Assembly: GCA_940747215.1 (NCBI GenBank)
Contig: CALNWS010000026.1
Span: 1 to 56,031, forward strand
Length of the DNA stretch: 56,031 nt
Source of the DNA: an uncultured Paraburkholderia sp.
GTDB lineage: Bacteria; Pseudomonadota; Gammaproteobacteria; Burkholderiales; Burkholderiaceae
Reading direction: 5' to 3'
Within the stretch, counting starts at the first letter, position 1. The number at the start of each line of letters is the position of its first letter. Of the stretch, positions 1 to 10,321 are shown one piece after another. The notes below the pieces were generated by a model. It was not told the DNA's origin and searched no databases. It saw nothing but the letters and a program-made list of their open reading frames with translations. The position numbers and the translations under genes were made by a program.

Positions 1-137
1 CAAGCAGTCCTCCGCATCCTGATCATGATCACCTTCACCATATAATCCATTGCCCGCGCAACGCCACCTTCCAAACTGATCACGGTCGCCAAAACGGCCT
101 GATCACCATCACCGAAATCCCGCAGGCTGTCCGACAT
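1..137 (-). CDS. Possible XdhC/CoxI-family protein, N-terminal part, runs off the window
   Basis: The frame opens with ATG at 137 after a good ribosome site (AGAGGTG) and stays open to the left edge, about 45 codons. The stretch ATVISLEGG resembles the start of XdhC/CoxI family proteins, which help insert the sulfurated molybdenum cofactor into xanthine dehydrogenase-type enzymes. After roughly residue 30 the match weakens, so the frame may already be damaged or the family call may be wrong. Its ribosome site supports a real gene start; the function is tentative. Confidence 0.35.
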   Translation of the reverse strand, partial: MSDSLRDFGDGDQAVLATVISLEGGVARAMDYMVKVIMIRMRRTA

Positions 138-310
138 GACGATTCACCTCTTGGCTGGCGATGCTTCGAAAGCATCGTAACCAGCGCGGGCCGCAGCACC
201 AAGCAACAAAATCGCGAAAGTTAATCAGCCGATGCTTAGCAGAAAACGCGCTTAGGCGGCGCATATTTCATGCCGCTCAAGCGCGCGTGGAACGTCACAC
301 AGGCAATGTC

Positions 311-1409
311 TCAGACCGGTTCTGAACGATCCACAGTGAACTCCGTCAGCAGTTCGTTCACAATCGCCATGGGCTCCGTCACCACGGCAGGCACCGCGGC
401 GACGACCGCCGCAGTGGTCGCAACCGCTGCGCGCTGCGGCGTTCTGAGCGCGGCGCGCGCGAGCATCAGCAGGTGATAGTAAAGGCGTGCGCTCAGTCCG
501 TATTGGTGGGCGAACAGATGGGTGAGCGCGACGCGCAATCCCGCCGACACCTGCTGATTCTTCGCGTGAATCGACACGACGATCGGCGCGAGACGCCGCA
601 ACGTGACCTTGCGCGCGGGTTCGAGCGGCACAGGCAGGTCGAGCGCATTCACGAAACGATACACGCCGAGCGTCGCGGCAACGGCGGTGCCCCGCGTGCT
701 ATGCGAAATCGACGTCGCCGTTTTGCGATACACCGAAATGTAGTCGTGCAGGTAGAACGCTTCGCGCGAAGCGAAACACAGTTCGCTGCCAAAAACGAAG
801 TCGCAGCACATGCCGTAATCGTCCTTGTAGCCGATGCGCTTCACGACGATGCGCTTCACGAGTTGCGCGTTGGCCATCCAGCCGTTGTTCGGGAACATCT
901 GCACGAGGCCGGTTCGCCCCAGCAACGCCTGCAGACCTTCTGCTTCTTTCGTGCGATAGAATGCGGCAGTTCAGACGCACGCTGGCGTCGTAATCGATCG
1001 AGCCTTCGTGGTCCGCTTCGAACTGGTCACCGAACGCGGTGTCGAGTTGCGGATGCTGCATCCACAGCGACACGAGCTTTTCGACGCCGTCGGTGGCGAG
1101 CATGTCGTCCGTGGATCAGCAGGATCTTCTCGCCGCACGCGCGTTCGAACAGGCTCGCGACGTTGCGCGCCTAGCCAAGCGGCGGTTGATTCAACGCATA
1201 GTCGATGCGTGGATCGAAGCCGTAACGCTCGGCGATCACCTGCTGCGTGCGAGTGTCGCGCGAATCGTCGCCGATGACGATTTCGATGTCGTCGAAACTC
1301 TGGGCAAGACACACGAATCGATACACGCCACGATCAGTTCCGCACGATCGCAGGTCGGCAGGCAGATGGAAACCTTGGGCAACGCGAAAGAAGCTGAAGA
1401 GATGGACAT
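311..1409 (-). pseudogene. Family 2 glycosyltransferase, broken
   Basis: The gene begins at ATG 1409 behind an AAAGGCGAG ribosome site. The N-terminus has the GT2 nucleotide-sugar strand (PKVSICLPTCDR), then IEIVIGDDSRD and, further on, LLIHDDML, the acidic metal-site region of GT-A enzymes. The frame breaks near 1300 (a 2-bp GT repeat gain), near 1107 (one extra G before the DDML region) and near 967. An in-frame TAG lies at 1171-1173, in PLG-stop-ARNVASLFE, where Gln is expected. The C-terminal 204 codons (925 to 311) are still open. Such enzymes transfer sugars to cell-surface glycans; the acceptor cannot be read from the sequence. Confidence 0.8.
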
Positions 1410-1673
1410 GGGCTCGCCTTTCTTATCGAGTTAGGGGGCGGCAGCCGGTTCGCTTGGCGCACACGTCGCTGCAAACGAGAAATTAGTCCATCACGCAGAA
1501 AAAATAATCGGTAATAAATCGGAAAAAATGTCTGCTTTCTGAAAGGCGCTGGAAGGAAAAAATTTATGCAGCTTTGCCCGAAAAATGCAGCAAAGCTGCT
1601 TGTAGACCCGCGCTTAATTGTGCGGCACTTGCGTGCATCTGCGTGTGCCTGCACGCTTCAAGTTTTGCGCCCG

Positions 1674-1853
1674 TCAACTGACTGAAGGTTCGTCTTCACC
1701 GGGATTCTTGCCAGGATGATCCGCGGGCGACTGCTTGCGCCCCTCGTCGCTGCGTTCGGGCAGCTTGCTTTTTTCGTTGTCGCTATGTACGGCGGGTTGC
1801 GGATGCTCGAGATCGGCGGGTGTCGTCTTCGGCTTGTCGTTGGTTTCACTCAT
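1674..1853 (-). CDS. Small hydrophilic conserved hypothetical protein
   Basis: This 59-residue protein begins MSETNDKPKTTPADLEHP and is made almost entirely of charged and polar residues and prolines, with no membrane segment or cysteine, so it is probably disordered and cytosolic. I chose the ATG at 1853 rather than the one two codons upstream because AGGAG lies directly against the upstream ATG but six bases from this one. I recognise the style as a small Burkholderia hypothetical protein but know no function. It is one of the few undamaged frames in this part of the window. Confidence 0.6.
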   Translation of the reverse strand: MSETNDKPKTTPADLEHPQPAVHSDNEKSKLPERSDEGRKQSPADHPGKNPGEDEPSVS

Positions 1854-1934
1854 GGCCATCTCCTGGTTTGGGTCCTGGTTGATGACATGAACACTGAAGC
1901 AAGGCGTAGACTCGGGCTTATTCGTTACGCATGC

Positions 1935-2881
1935 TCATTGCGCATTTTTTGGCGGATGCGGCTGGCCGGTGAGCAAAACGATGAAGTCGTAGAACGCCCG
2001 CACCTTGGCCGGCGGATGATGCCGTGACGGATACAGCGCGAAGAGCGGATACACCTCGTCGCCCCAATCGGGGAAGAGTTCGACCAGCTTGCCGCTTGCA
2101 AGCAGCGGCTCGGCACCGAGCGCGAGAATCTGCGTGATGCTTGGCCGGCGGTGCAGACACTATGCAGTGTGCCGACGTCGTTGACGGTAAGCCGGCCTTG
2201 TGGCGCGATCACGATTTTCTTGCGGCCGCGATGGAATTCCTAGGAGAACGGATAGCCCGTGAGCGGATCGCGAAACTTGGTGCAGACATGCTGGCCGCCT
2301 TCGAGGTCGTTCGGGCTCGGGGGATGGCCGTGCTTCTTCAGATAGGAGGGCGCGGCCACGGTCAGAATGCGCGTATCCAGCAGTTTGCGCGCAATCAGCG
2401 TGGAAACGGGCGGCTCGCCGAAATGGATCGCGATGTCGAAGCCGTCGGCGACCGTATCGCCCAGTTGATCGCGCGTTACGAGTTCGAGCTGCAGATTCGG
2501 ATGCTTGTCGACGAAGCCGCCCAGCCCTCGGCCCAAGCACGAGACGCGAGAAGAACGGATCCATGGGATCCATGTTTACGCGCAACCGGCCGCGCACGCT
2601 CATCGCGCCTTCGGCTGCGGAAGCGGCAGCTTCTTCGAGTCCGCCCCGCCGAGGAGCGGCACGATCTGTTCGTAGAAGCGTCGGCCTTCGTCGGTGAGCG
2701 TGACCGAGCGGGTGGTGCGATCGAACAGGCGAATACCCAGACGCGCTTCGAGCCGGGCGACCGAACGGCTCACCCCGGATTGCGACATGTCGAGTGCTTC
2801 GCCCGCCGCCGCGAAACTGCCGCATTCGACGATTGCCGTCAGCACCCCCATACCGTTTAGCATGCGCTCGTCAAAAGGCAT
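1935..2881 (-). pseudogene. LysR-family transcriptional regulator, broken
   Basis: The N-terminus carries the LysR winged helix-turn-helix (FAAAGEALDMSQSGVSRSVA, then LFDRTTRSVTLTDEG). The effector-binding domain is recognisable in pieces (LQLELVTRDQLGDTVADGFD, ILTVAAPSYLKKHGHP). A frameshift follows PLLGG near 2630, another lies near 2530, and a TAG stands at 2240-2242 in a Trp-like position (PFS-stop-EFHRGRK). A perfect 9-bp tandem duplication at 2557-2574 adds the residues MDP in frame. More frameshifts follow near 2150 before a plausible native stop at 1935-1937. The regulated target is unknown. Confidence 0.85.
2557..2574. repeat. 9-bp perfect tandem duplication inside the LysR pseudogene
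   Basis: The unit GGATCCATG occurs twice in a row. In the LysR frame it duplicates Met-Asp-Pro, where related proteins have one copy, so it is an acquired in-frame duplication rather than an ancestral repeat. Confidence 0.85.
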
Positions 2882-3133
2882 GTGGTTTTCCCTTTGTTAT
2901 TCGTTCGTGCGTGACATGCTAACGCGAATTGCGCTTTCGATTCACACCGTCCGGGCCCCGCCGCGCCGTGCGTGGGCTCTTTAAATGACCTCGTGTCATG
3001 AGTGAAATGACGGTGAGGCGTTCGTGTCAATAGCGGACGAGGCGCTAATCTGTCGTCAATCGTTCGGCGAACCTAGCAATGCGCGTGCCGCTATGCGTAG
3101 TGCATGTTGGATGGATCAACGGAGAAACTCATC

Positions 3134-3904
3134 ATGTCGCGAATTATTACCAGCTTCGCCAATGGCTTGGGTCAGATGGCCGCGCGCCTGCTCGTGGACG
3201 CGGGTCATCAGGTCGTGTTGCACGCCCGCAGTGCCGCGCGGGCCGAAGATGCGCTGAAGGCCGTGCCGCAGGCGGAGACGGCGCTGGTGGGCGATCTCGC
3301 AAGCATCGAGGCGAGCGTCGCGCTGGCAAAAGAGGTGAACCGGCTCGACCGTTTCGACGCCGTGATCCATAACGCGACCGTCGGCTATCAGGAGCCGCGC
3401 CGTATCGCGACCGTGGACGGTTTGCCGCACGTGTTCGCGATCAACACGCTTGCGCCATACATCCTGACCGCGTTGATCGACAAGCCCGAGCGGCTCATTT
3501 ATCTGAGTCCAGGTCTGCACCGCAGCGGCGATGCGGGCCTGAATGACCTCGCGTGGGAACAGCGCGCGTGGCAGGGCACGGCGGCGTATTTGGATTCGAA
3601 ACTGCACGACGCGCTGCTCGCCTTTGCGATCGCGCGACGCTGGCCGCAGGTGTATTCGAATGCTTTAGAGCCTAGTTGGGTCACGACGAAAATGGGCGGC
3701 ACGGGCACGCCCGACGACTTGCAGGCCGCGCCGAAGACCTAGGTGTGGCTTGCGGTGAGCGACGAATCGGCAGCGCACGTGAGCGGTCGGTACTTCTATC
3801 ACATGAAGCCGCGCGAAACGCATCCGGCTGTGCGTGATACGGCCGTACAGGAACGTCTGATCGAAGCGTGCGAGAAGTTTTCGGGGATACGTCTGCCGAA
3901 TTGA
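3134..3904 (+). pseudogene. Short-chain dehydrogenase/reductase with one in-frame amber codon
   Basis: From ATG 3134, behind GGAGAAACTC, the frame runs 256 codons to TGA 3902-3904 with a single interruption, TAG at 3740-3742 (QAAPKT-stop-VWLAVSDE), where relatives are expected to carry Gln. The protein has a Rossmann N-terminus (FANGLGQMAARLLVDAGHQV; the glycine motif is slightly atypical), the HNA segment after strand 4 (FDAVIHNATVGY), and a YxDSK-like end (AAYLDSKLHDALL). In the catalytic YxxxK motif the Tyr and Lys are present. It would be an NAD(P)-dependent oxidoreductase of unknown substrate. Without readthrough the last 54 residues are lost. No frameshift is visible, so this is one of the best loci to test amber readthrough. 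Confidence 0.8.
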
Positions 3905-5219
3905 TGGCGTGCCTGAAGATGCACGCGAAGAGAAGCAGAAGAAAGAGGCACGCGAAAATGGAGCGCGGCCGATTCGCCATGCGCGGCGAACACGTTCACG
4001 AGGCCCCGCCGCCGATCGATACGCCGAGGCCGATCGCAAGCATCTGTGCCATCGAGAAGAGACTGTTGCCGCTGCCCGCGTCCTCGTGCGAGAGGCCTTT
4101 GAGCGTGACGCTGTTCATCGCCGCGAACTTGCATGGAATTTGCCGCGCCGAACACGGCCAGCACCGCGATCTCGACGATGAGCGGCGTGCCGCGTGAGAA
4201 CAGCGCGAACGCGACGATCGACGAACCCACGATGATCGTATTCACGAGCAGGAACGTATCGTAACCGTAGCGGCGCACGAGCGGCGCGATCCAGCGTTTG
4301 GCGACGGTGCCGACGAGCGCGGCGGGCAGCATCATCATGCCGGAATGAAACGGCGTATAGCCGAGCTGCAATTGCAGCAGCAGCACGAGAAACGGCACGG
4401 CGCTCGACCCGACACGACACACCAGATTGCCGATCAAACCGACGCTGAGATTCGGCTCGCTGAAGAGCGGATTGCTGCGGCGCTTCGCGTGCGGGATGTA
4501 GGCGAGCGCGCTCGCCACGGCCAGCACGAACAATCCCGCCGACCAGGCTGCGCGATGCGTGGGCACGGGCGCCTCGATGGTGAGCGGGAAGGCGATCATG
4601 CACAGCGACAGCAACCCGCAGCCGATGAAGTCGAACGGCGGTGCCTGAGTCTCGCCATGCGAAGGCAAAAAGCGATGCATGGCAAAGAGGCCGATCGCGC
4701 CGATCGGCACGTTGATCAGAAAGATCCAGTGCCACGTGGCGGCCTGCACGAACCAGCCGCCGAGCGTCGGTCCGGCGATCGGGCCGAGCTGGCCGGCAAC
4801 AGAGATGAACGCGAGCGCCGACACGTACTGTTCGCCCGTCACGCTGCGCAGCACGGCGAGCCGGCCGATCGGCAGCAGCATCGAACCGCCGAGTCCCTGC
4901 AGCACGCGCGCGACCACGAGACGAGTTCGCCCAGCGTATGCGCGCTCGCGCAGCAGACCGAACCGATCACGAATACGGGGATTGCCGCGAAGTACACGCG
5001 CCGCGTGCCGAAGCGGTCGGCGAGCCAGCCGGAAACGGGCGTGAGCATCGCCATGGTGAGCATGTAGGCGACCACCACCGGCTGTATGGCGAGTGGCGCG
5101 ACGTTCAGGCTATGCGCGATGGACGGCAGCACCGTGTTGACGATCGTCGTATCGAACGACTGCATGAAACCGGCGGCGACGATCCATAGCAGCGCGGTGT
5201 GGGAGGCATCCTTGTTCAT
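3905..5219 (-). pseudogene. MFS efflux transporter of the DHA2 (EmrB/QacA) type, broken
   Basis: The likely start is ATG 5219 ([20 protein letters not shown]). The N-terminus shows the DHA2 signature [15 protein letters not shown] in helix 1, and the loop motif [14 protein letters not shown] long middle frame (4917 to about 4130) carries motif C-like GPTLGGW and several membrane helices. The frame shifts near 4920 (ELV to [10 protein letters not shown]) and near 4130 (NSMQ to FAAMNSVTLKG), and the C-terminus is disordered. Such pumps export drugs or metabolites using the proton gradient. It is convergent with the dehydrogenase at 3134 and divergent from the LysR at 5374, a usual regulator-pump arrangement. 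Confidence 0.85.
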
Positions 5220-5373
5220 CTTCAACGGAAGCGGTGGGCTGACGCGGGTTGCGTTGGCCGCAAAGCAATCTATAAGATATTCCGTCATGATATGACATCG
5301 TCGTCAATCGGGAACCCCACTGAGGTCTTTGACTGTTATCGACTTTGCCGATAACCGGCGCGACAATGCGTCC

Positions 5374-6237
5374 ATGCTCAATCCCATCTAGCTCAAGACT
5401 TTCATGACGGTTGCCGCCTGCCACAGCTTCACCGAAGCAGGACGGCGGCTCGATCTCACGCAGTCGAGCGTGAGTGAACACGTGCGCCGGCTCGAAGCAA
5501 GCGTCGGGCGGCGTCTGTTCGTACGCGATACGCATTCGCTCGCGCTCACGCCCGACGGCGAGGCGATGCTCGCGCATGCGAGCGTGATTCTGCACGCACT
5601 TGCTCGCGCCGAATCGCAGTTTCGCACGCCGCGCCTGAAAGGCCGCGTACGGCTCGGCTCTTCCGACGACGTGGCGCTCGGTCCGCTGCCCACGGTGCTG
5701 GCGGCGTTTCGCGACGCGCATCCCGATGTCGAACTGGAAATCACCATCGGCATGACGGGCAAGCTCTACGAATTGCTGGATGCGGGCTCGATCGATCTGC
5801 TGGTCGGCAAGCGGCGTCTCGGCGACCAGCGCGGCGTGCCGCTCTTTACCGGACGCCTCGAATGGCTCGCGCGCGCGGGTACGCTGGTCGATCTTACGCA
5901 GCCCTTGCCCCTGATTCTCGTGGCCGAGCCGAGCGTCACGCGCGCGGTGGTACTCGACGCGCTCGCCGAGGCCGGCTTCAGCTGGCAGGTGGTGTGCACG
6001 AGCAGCAGTCACGCGGGATGTATCGCGGCGGCGCGTGGCGGCTTAGGCGTGACCACCGTGCGTCCGCCGTATCTGGCGGCGCGCGGACTTGCGCCGCTGT
6101 TGAATGCGGCGAGTCTGCCGGCGTTGCCGTCGATGGAATTCATCGCGCTGGCGGCGAAGCGCCTGAGCCGTCCGGCCAGCACGCTGCTGCAACTATTGCA
6201 CGACAGCGATCTGCGCGGATCGTGGATCGGCGAGTGA
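5374..6237 (+). pseudogene. LysR-family regulator intact except for an amber codon at position 6
   Basis: The natural start appears to be ATG 5374, giving MLNPI-stop-LKTFMTVAA; TAG 5389-5391 stands where LysR proteins of this type have Gln (NPIQLKTF). The remaining 282 codons are undamaged: helix-turn-helix (FTEAGRRLDLTQSSVSEHVR), then a complete substrate-binding domain ending GSWIGE. Translation could begin at the in-frame ATG 5404, but that would remove the first ten residues of the DNA-binding domain. It diverges from the MFS pump gene, which it probably regulated. Whether it is functional depends on readthrough or the internal start. Confidence 0.85.
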
Positions 6238-6332
6238 GCTTGCCTTGCGCGACGGCCGCATGAATGTCGCCTTCGATGAAGCAGCGTCCTTACGCGGTGT
6301 AATGGCTTCGTTGCCCAGTGTGCAGCGTTTGT

Positions 6333-6349
6333 GTATGGTGGCTCCATAC
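6333..6349. promoter_or_regulatory. Inverted repeat upstream of the ferredoxin-NADP reductase gene
   Basis: GTATGG and CCATAC form 6-bp arms around a 5-bp spacer, 21 bp before the chosen start codon. It could be an operator or a leader hairpin. Only the symmetry supports it. Confidence 0.3.
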
Positions 6350-6369
6350 TCGCACAGAGAGCCTGCACG

Positions 6370-7434
6370 ATGTCCGCCGACAATCCAGACAATCCATCTT
6401 CCGCGCCCACGCAACCTGTCCGCTCTGACGTGCTTATCGTCGGCGCCGGTCCCGTGGGTCTCTTCGCCGCCTTCGAGGCGGGCGTGATCGGCTTCACGTG
6501 TCAGATCGTCGACGTGCTGGACAAGATCGGCGGCCAGTGCACGGAGCTTTATCCCGACAAGCCGATCTACGACATTCCGGCCATTTCGTCGTGCACCGCA
6601 CGTGAACTGGTGGACCGGCTGCTCGCGCAATGCAAGCCGTTCAACGTGCCCATTCATCTCGAACAGCGCGTCGAAACAGTCGAGCGACGCGATGACGGAC
6701 GCTGGACGGTGCACACGAATCGCGGCCTCGAATTCGACGTCGCCGCGATTCTGCTCGCCGCCGGCAACGGCGCGTTCGTACCGCAGAAACTCGCGCTTGC
6801 CGAAGCCGTGCCGCTGGAATCGCGCCACGTTCACTACAGCGTGCAGCGTCTCGCCGATTTCGCCGACAAGAATGTTGTCGTGGCAGGCGGCGGCGACTCC
6901 GCGCTCGACTGGGCGCTCGCGCTGCGCAAGGTCGCGAAGCGCGTCACGCTCGTGCATCGGCGCAATGGTTTCAGCGCGGCCGACTCGAGCGTGGAATTGA
7001 TGCGGCGTGCGGTGGAAGCCGGCGAGATGGATTTCATCGTCGGCGCGATTTCGGCGTTGACCGAAGAGGGCGGCGTGCTGAAGTCGATCACGCTGCGGCA
7101 TATCGAAGGCGAAACGCAGCATGAGACCGAGCAACTGGTGGTGCTATATGGACTGGTCGCCGATCTCGGGCCGATTGGGCAATGGGGTCTCACGCTGCAC
7201 GGCGGCCGTGTCGACGTGGACACCTCTTACTACGAAAGCTCGCGTCCGGGCATTTTCGCGGTGGGCGACATCGCTAACTATCCGAACAAGCAGAAGCTGA
7301 TTCTGTCCGGCTTTCATGAAGCTTCGCTCGCATTGCGAAAAGCTTATGCGTACGCGTTTCCGGATAAGAAGCGCTTGCACGTGCATTCGAGCTACGATGC
7401 TAAACTCGCCGAAAAGGTGAGCGCGGCGGGTTGA
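6370..7434 (+). CDS. Ferredoxin--NADP reductase, thioredoxin-reductase-like type
   Basis: This intact 354-residue flavoprotein has the FAD-binding dinucleotide motif (DVLIVGAGPVGLFAAFEAG), the NADPH-binding motif (VVVAGGGDSALDWALAL) and the C-terminal FAD motif GIFAVGDIANYPNKQKL. It lacks the CxxC disulfide of thioredoxin reductases, which is the mark of the TrxR-like ferredoxin/flavodoxin reductase family. It passes electrons between NADPH and ferredoxin in the cytosol. I start it at ATG 6370 (MSADNPDN) because GAGAG precedes it; an upstream in-frame ATG at 6331 has no ribosome site. It stands alone and has kept its frame between damaged neighbours, suggesting selection. Confidence 0.9.
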   Translation: MSADNPDNPSSAPTQPVRSDVLIVGAGPVGLFAAFEAGVIGFTCQIVDVLDKIGGQCTELYPDKPIYDIPAISSCTARELVDRLLAQCKPFNVPIHLEQRVETVERRDDGRWTVHTNRGLEFDVAAILLAAGNGAFVPQKLALAEAVPLESRHVHYSVQRLADFADKNVVVAGGGDSALDWALALRKVAKRVTLVHRRNGFSAADSSVELMRRAVEAGEMDFIVGAISALTEEGGVLKSITLRHIEGETQHETEQLVVLYGLVADLGPIGQWGLTLHGGRVDVDTSYYESSRPGIFAVGDIANYPNKQKLILSGFHEASLALRKAYAYAFPDKKRLHVHSSYDAKLAEKVSAAG

Positions 7435-7517
7435 TATAGTGCGAGATTTTTTCGATGACCCGTGCGCGGTTGCGCCGGCTTAGTGCGGCTGCGTCGAACG
7501 CCGGGTGCGGAAGCGGA

Positions 7518-7569
7518 GCGCCCGGCACATATGTGTGAATCAAACAAATCACGCGCAGATGCCGGGCGC
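7518..7569. terminator. Long-loop inverted repeat after the reductase gene
   Basis: GCGCCCGGCA (7518-7527) and TGCCGGGCGC (7560-7569) are perfect complements separated by 32 bases. They lie between the convergent reductase gene and the small gene at 7609. There is no T-run, so it may be a weak bidirectional terminator or simply an RNA hairpin. Confidence 0.4.
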
Positions 7570-7608
7570 CGTTAGCGCTACGTCGTGGCGACGCTGTTAC
7601 GCGAACGT

Positions 7609-7840
7609 TTATTTCCCGGCAGGCTGACTCGCCGCCGCTGCCGCACTCGCCGCCTTGTCCTTCTTCTTTGCCTCATGATGGCCGATCGCACAGCCGGCGG
7701 CCGCGCCGTGCTTGCCCGCGACGTGTCCTGCCACGTCGCCGACGACAGCGCCCTTGGTACAGCCTTCCGCCTGCGCAGCGGTATGGGCCAGAGCGAGAAT
7801 GGCTGCAAGCGATAGAGTAAGTGAGTACGCGTTTCTTCAA
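7609..7840 (-). pseudogene. Small exported Ala/Lys-rich hypothetical protein, start region damaged
   Basis: The readable frame gives a signal-peptide-like stretch (LAAILALAHTAAQAEG), then GAVVGDVAGHVAGKHGAAAG and a Lys/Ala-rich tail ending SQPAGK. This matches a small secreted glycine-zipper-like hypothetical protein of Burkholderia. The start has gained a T (ATTGAAG where ATGAAG is expected, right after GGGAGATTCA), and a further 1-bp shift lies near 7815, so translation from the original start leaves the frame before the signal peptide ends. Function unknown. Confidence 0.6.
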
Positions 7841-8018
7841 TTGAATCTCCCTATTTTAATGACGACCCATGCATGCGATAGTAATTGCGGGGCCCGACCT
7901 CGCGCAGGCAAGTTCCCTAGAATATTTGCAGCTTGGGTAAAGACTGTTGTGCGCTTCGGGCGACCGCTGCCGGTGTATGCTTTTGAAAAGCTTTTGACAT
8001 CGACTCCCCATCATTACC

Positions 8019-10006
8019 ATGAATCAGCTTGATGCCAAATCCGGCGGCACGGTCTGCACAATCGGCGAGCCTACTCCGGTAGAGCCCACGCCACGCGAGA
8101 ACGCGCCCGTGCAGGTCAATTACAGCGAGCTTGTGCAGGCGATCGAAGACTATGCAATCTTCCTGCTCGACGCGACTGGTCGCATCGTGAGTTGGAAGTG
8201 GGCGCGCAAAAACTCAAGGGTTATTCGGAGCAGGAAATCATCGGGCAGCACTTCTCGCGCTTCTACACGGAAGAAGTGGTGGCGCGCGGCTGGCCCGCTT
8301 ATGAATTGCAGCAGGCGTCGCTCACGGGTCGCTTCGAGGACGAAGGCTGGCGAGTGTGCAAAGACGGCTCGATGTTCTGGTCGAACGTGGTGATCACGGC
8401 GATTCGCAACGACGCGGGCATCCTCACGGGTTTTGCCAAGATCACGCGCGATCTCACCGCGCAGCGTGAATACCTCGAAGCGCTGCGCCAGAGCGAAAAG
8501 CGCTTCCGTCTGCTGGTCGATAGCGTGAAGGACTACGCGATCTTCATGCTTGACCCGCAAGGCTATGTGATGAGCTGGAACGCGGGCGCGTCGCGTATCA
8601 AGGGCTATTCGCGCGAGGACATCATCGGCAAGCACTTTTCCCAGTTCTACGTGCCCGAGGAAGCGGCGGCCGGCAAGCCGGCGCGCGAACTCGCAATGGC
8701 GCGTCAGATGGGTAATGTGGAAGAAGAAGGCTGGCGCGTGCGCAAAGACGGCACCACGTTCTGGGCCAACGTCAACCTCACAGCGGTGTACGACGAGACG
8801 AACCGGCTGCGTGGGTTTGCCAAGGTCATACGCGATCTCACCGAGCGGCGTCAGCGCGAAGAACTGGAGCGTTCGGGCGAACGCATGCGCCAGTTGCTCG
8901 CTACGCTCGCGCACGAGTTGCGCAATCCGCTTGCGCCGGTGCGCAACGCGGTGGGCGTCCTGAAACTGGAAACCGGCGTGAGCTCGACCGTCGCGCGTTC
9001 ACGCGATCTGATCGACCAGGTCACGCATATCACGCGGCTCGTCGACGCTCTGCTTGACGTCGGGCGCATCATGTCGAACAAGGTCGAGCTACGACGTTTC
9101 GCAGAAGTGGATCTCGGCGAACTGGTGGCGCGCAACATCGAGGCTGCGCGTCCTTTCAGCGAGGCTCACGGGCAAAGCGTCGTGCAGAACATGCCGTTTG
9201 CGCCCGTCACCGTGCGCGGCGACATGGTGCGGCTCGTGCAGGTCGTGCAGAACCTGCTGCATAACGCGTCCAAGTTTTCGCCAGTCAACAGCCGGATCGA
9301 AGTCAATGGCCGCATCGACTACAACATGGCGGTGCTCGAAGTGCACGACGCCGGTTGCGGTATTCCGCTGCGCGCGCTCGACTCGATTTTCGAACTGTTC
9401 GCGCAGGAAAAGAACAATCCGAACTCAGGCGAGGGCGGTCTCGGCATCGGTCTCATGTTGTGCAAATCGCTGATCGAAATGCATGGCAGCAGCATCGTCG
9501 CGAGCAGCGAAGGACCGGGACGTGGCAACACGTTCACGCTCAGTCTGCCGCTTGCCGCGGCGGTGGCGTCCGCCCCGCGCGGGCAGCCGGAAGCTGCGCA
9601 AAACGAGGAAGACGTCGCGCCGCTGCGCATTCTGCTCGTCGACGACAACCACGATTCGGCAGACAGCCTTGCCATGCTGCTCGAGCTCAAGGGTCACGAA
9701 GTGCGCATCGCTTACAACGGCGAACAGGCGTTGGGCACGGCGCCGCGTTTCGTACCGCACCTTGCGGTCATCGACATCGCCATGCCGAAGATGGATGGCT
9801 ACGCAACCATCTCGGCGTTGCGCGACATGCCGGAATTGGTCAATACGATGTACGCGGCGATGACGGGTTTCGGGCAGGACAGCGACCGCGAGCGCACGCG
9901 CGACGCGGGCTTTCATGCACACCTCGTGAAGCCGGTGGAACTGTCGTTGTTCGATACGCTGATCGCGCAGGTGGAAGAGCGGCGCAAGGCGCGCGGCGGC
10001 GATTAA
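8019..10006 (+). pseudogene. PAS-PAS hybrid histidine kinase with C-terminal receiver, one frameshift
   Basis: The order is PAS (IEDYAIFLLDATGRIVSW), second PAS (KDYAIFMLDPQGYVMSWNAG), HisKA with the H-box LATLAHELRNPLAPVRNAV, HATPase (NLLHNASKFSP; GIGLMLCKSLIEMHG) and a receiver (RILLVDDNHDSADSL; phospho-Asp in AVIDIAMPKMDG; Lys in HLVKPVE). No membrane helix is seen, so it is probably a cytosolic sensor. One base is missing near 8195 (TGGAAGTGG where TGGAACGTGG is expected), splitting the gene within the first PAS domain; everything after is open to 10006. A start inside the first PAS (near 8192) could yield most of the kinase, so activity may not be fully lost. Confidence 0.9.
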
Positions 10007-10120
10007 GACGAAGCGGGGCGTGTATCTGCGCTTCGATTCTTCCGTTTCCATCTGCATTCACCCGCATCAGTTGCATTCGCACGCGTTTATCGCACGCCAC
10101 GTCTTCCTTCATACATTTCG

Positions 10121-10146
10121 ATGCGTCCCAACGGGCGCATTTTTTT
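10121..10146 (+). terminator. Rho-independent terminator after the hybrid kinase gene
   Basis: ATGCGTCCC-AAC-GGGCGCAT forms a stem with one bulged T and is followed by a run of seven Ts. The rest of 10007-10321 holds no open gene I can support. Confidence 0.65.
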
Positions 10147-10321
10147 CGCACGCTCGGGCCATCACGCTCTCCGTTGCCAGCTTCACTCGAACATGAGGCA
10201 CGCTGCTTGCTTAATTTTTTAGCAAGTTACTGCGGACGCCGGGCACTCGCATCGTTTCCGTTCGACACGTCCGGTAGTCCGCTCAACCGTCCAGCTCAAT
10301 ACACCACCCTAAGGAGGCACG

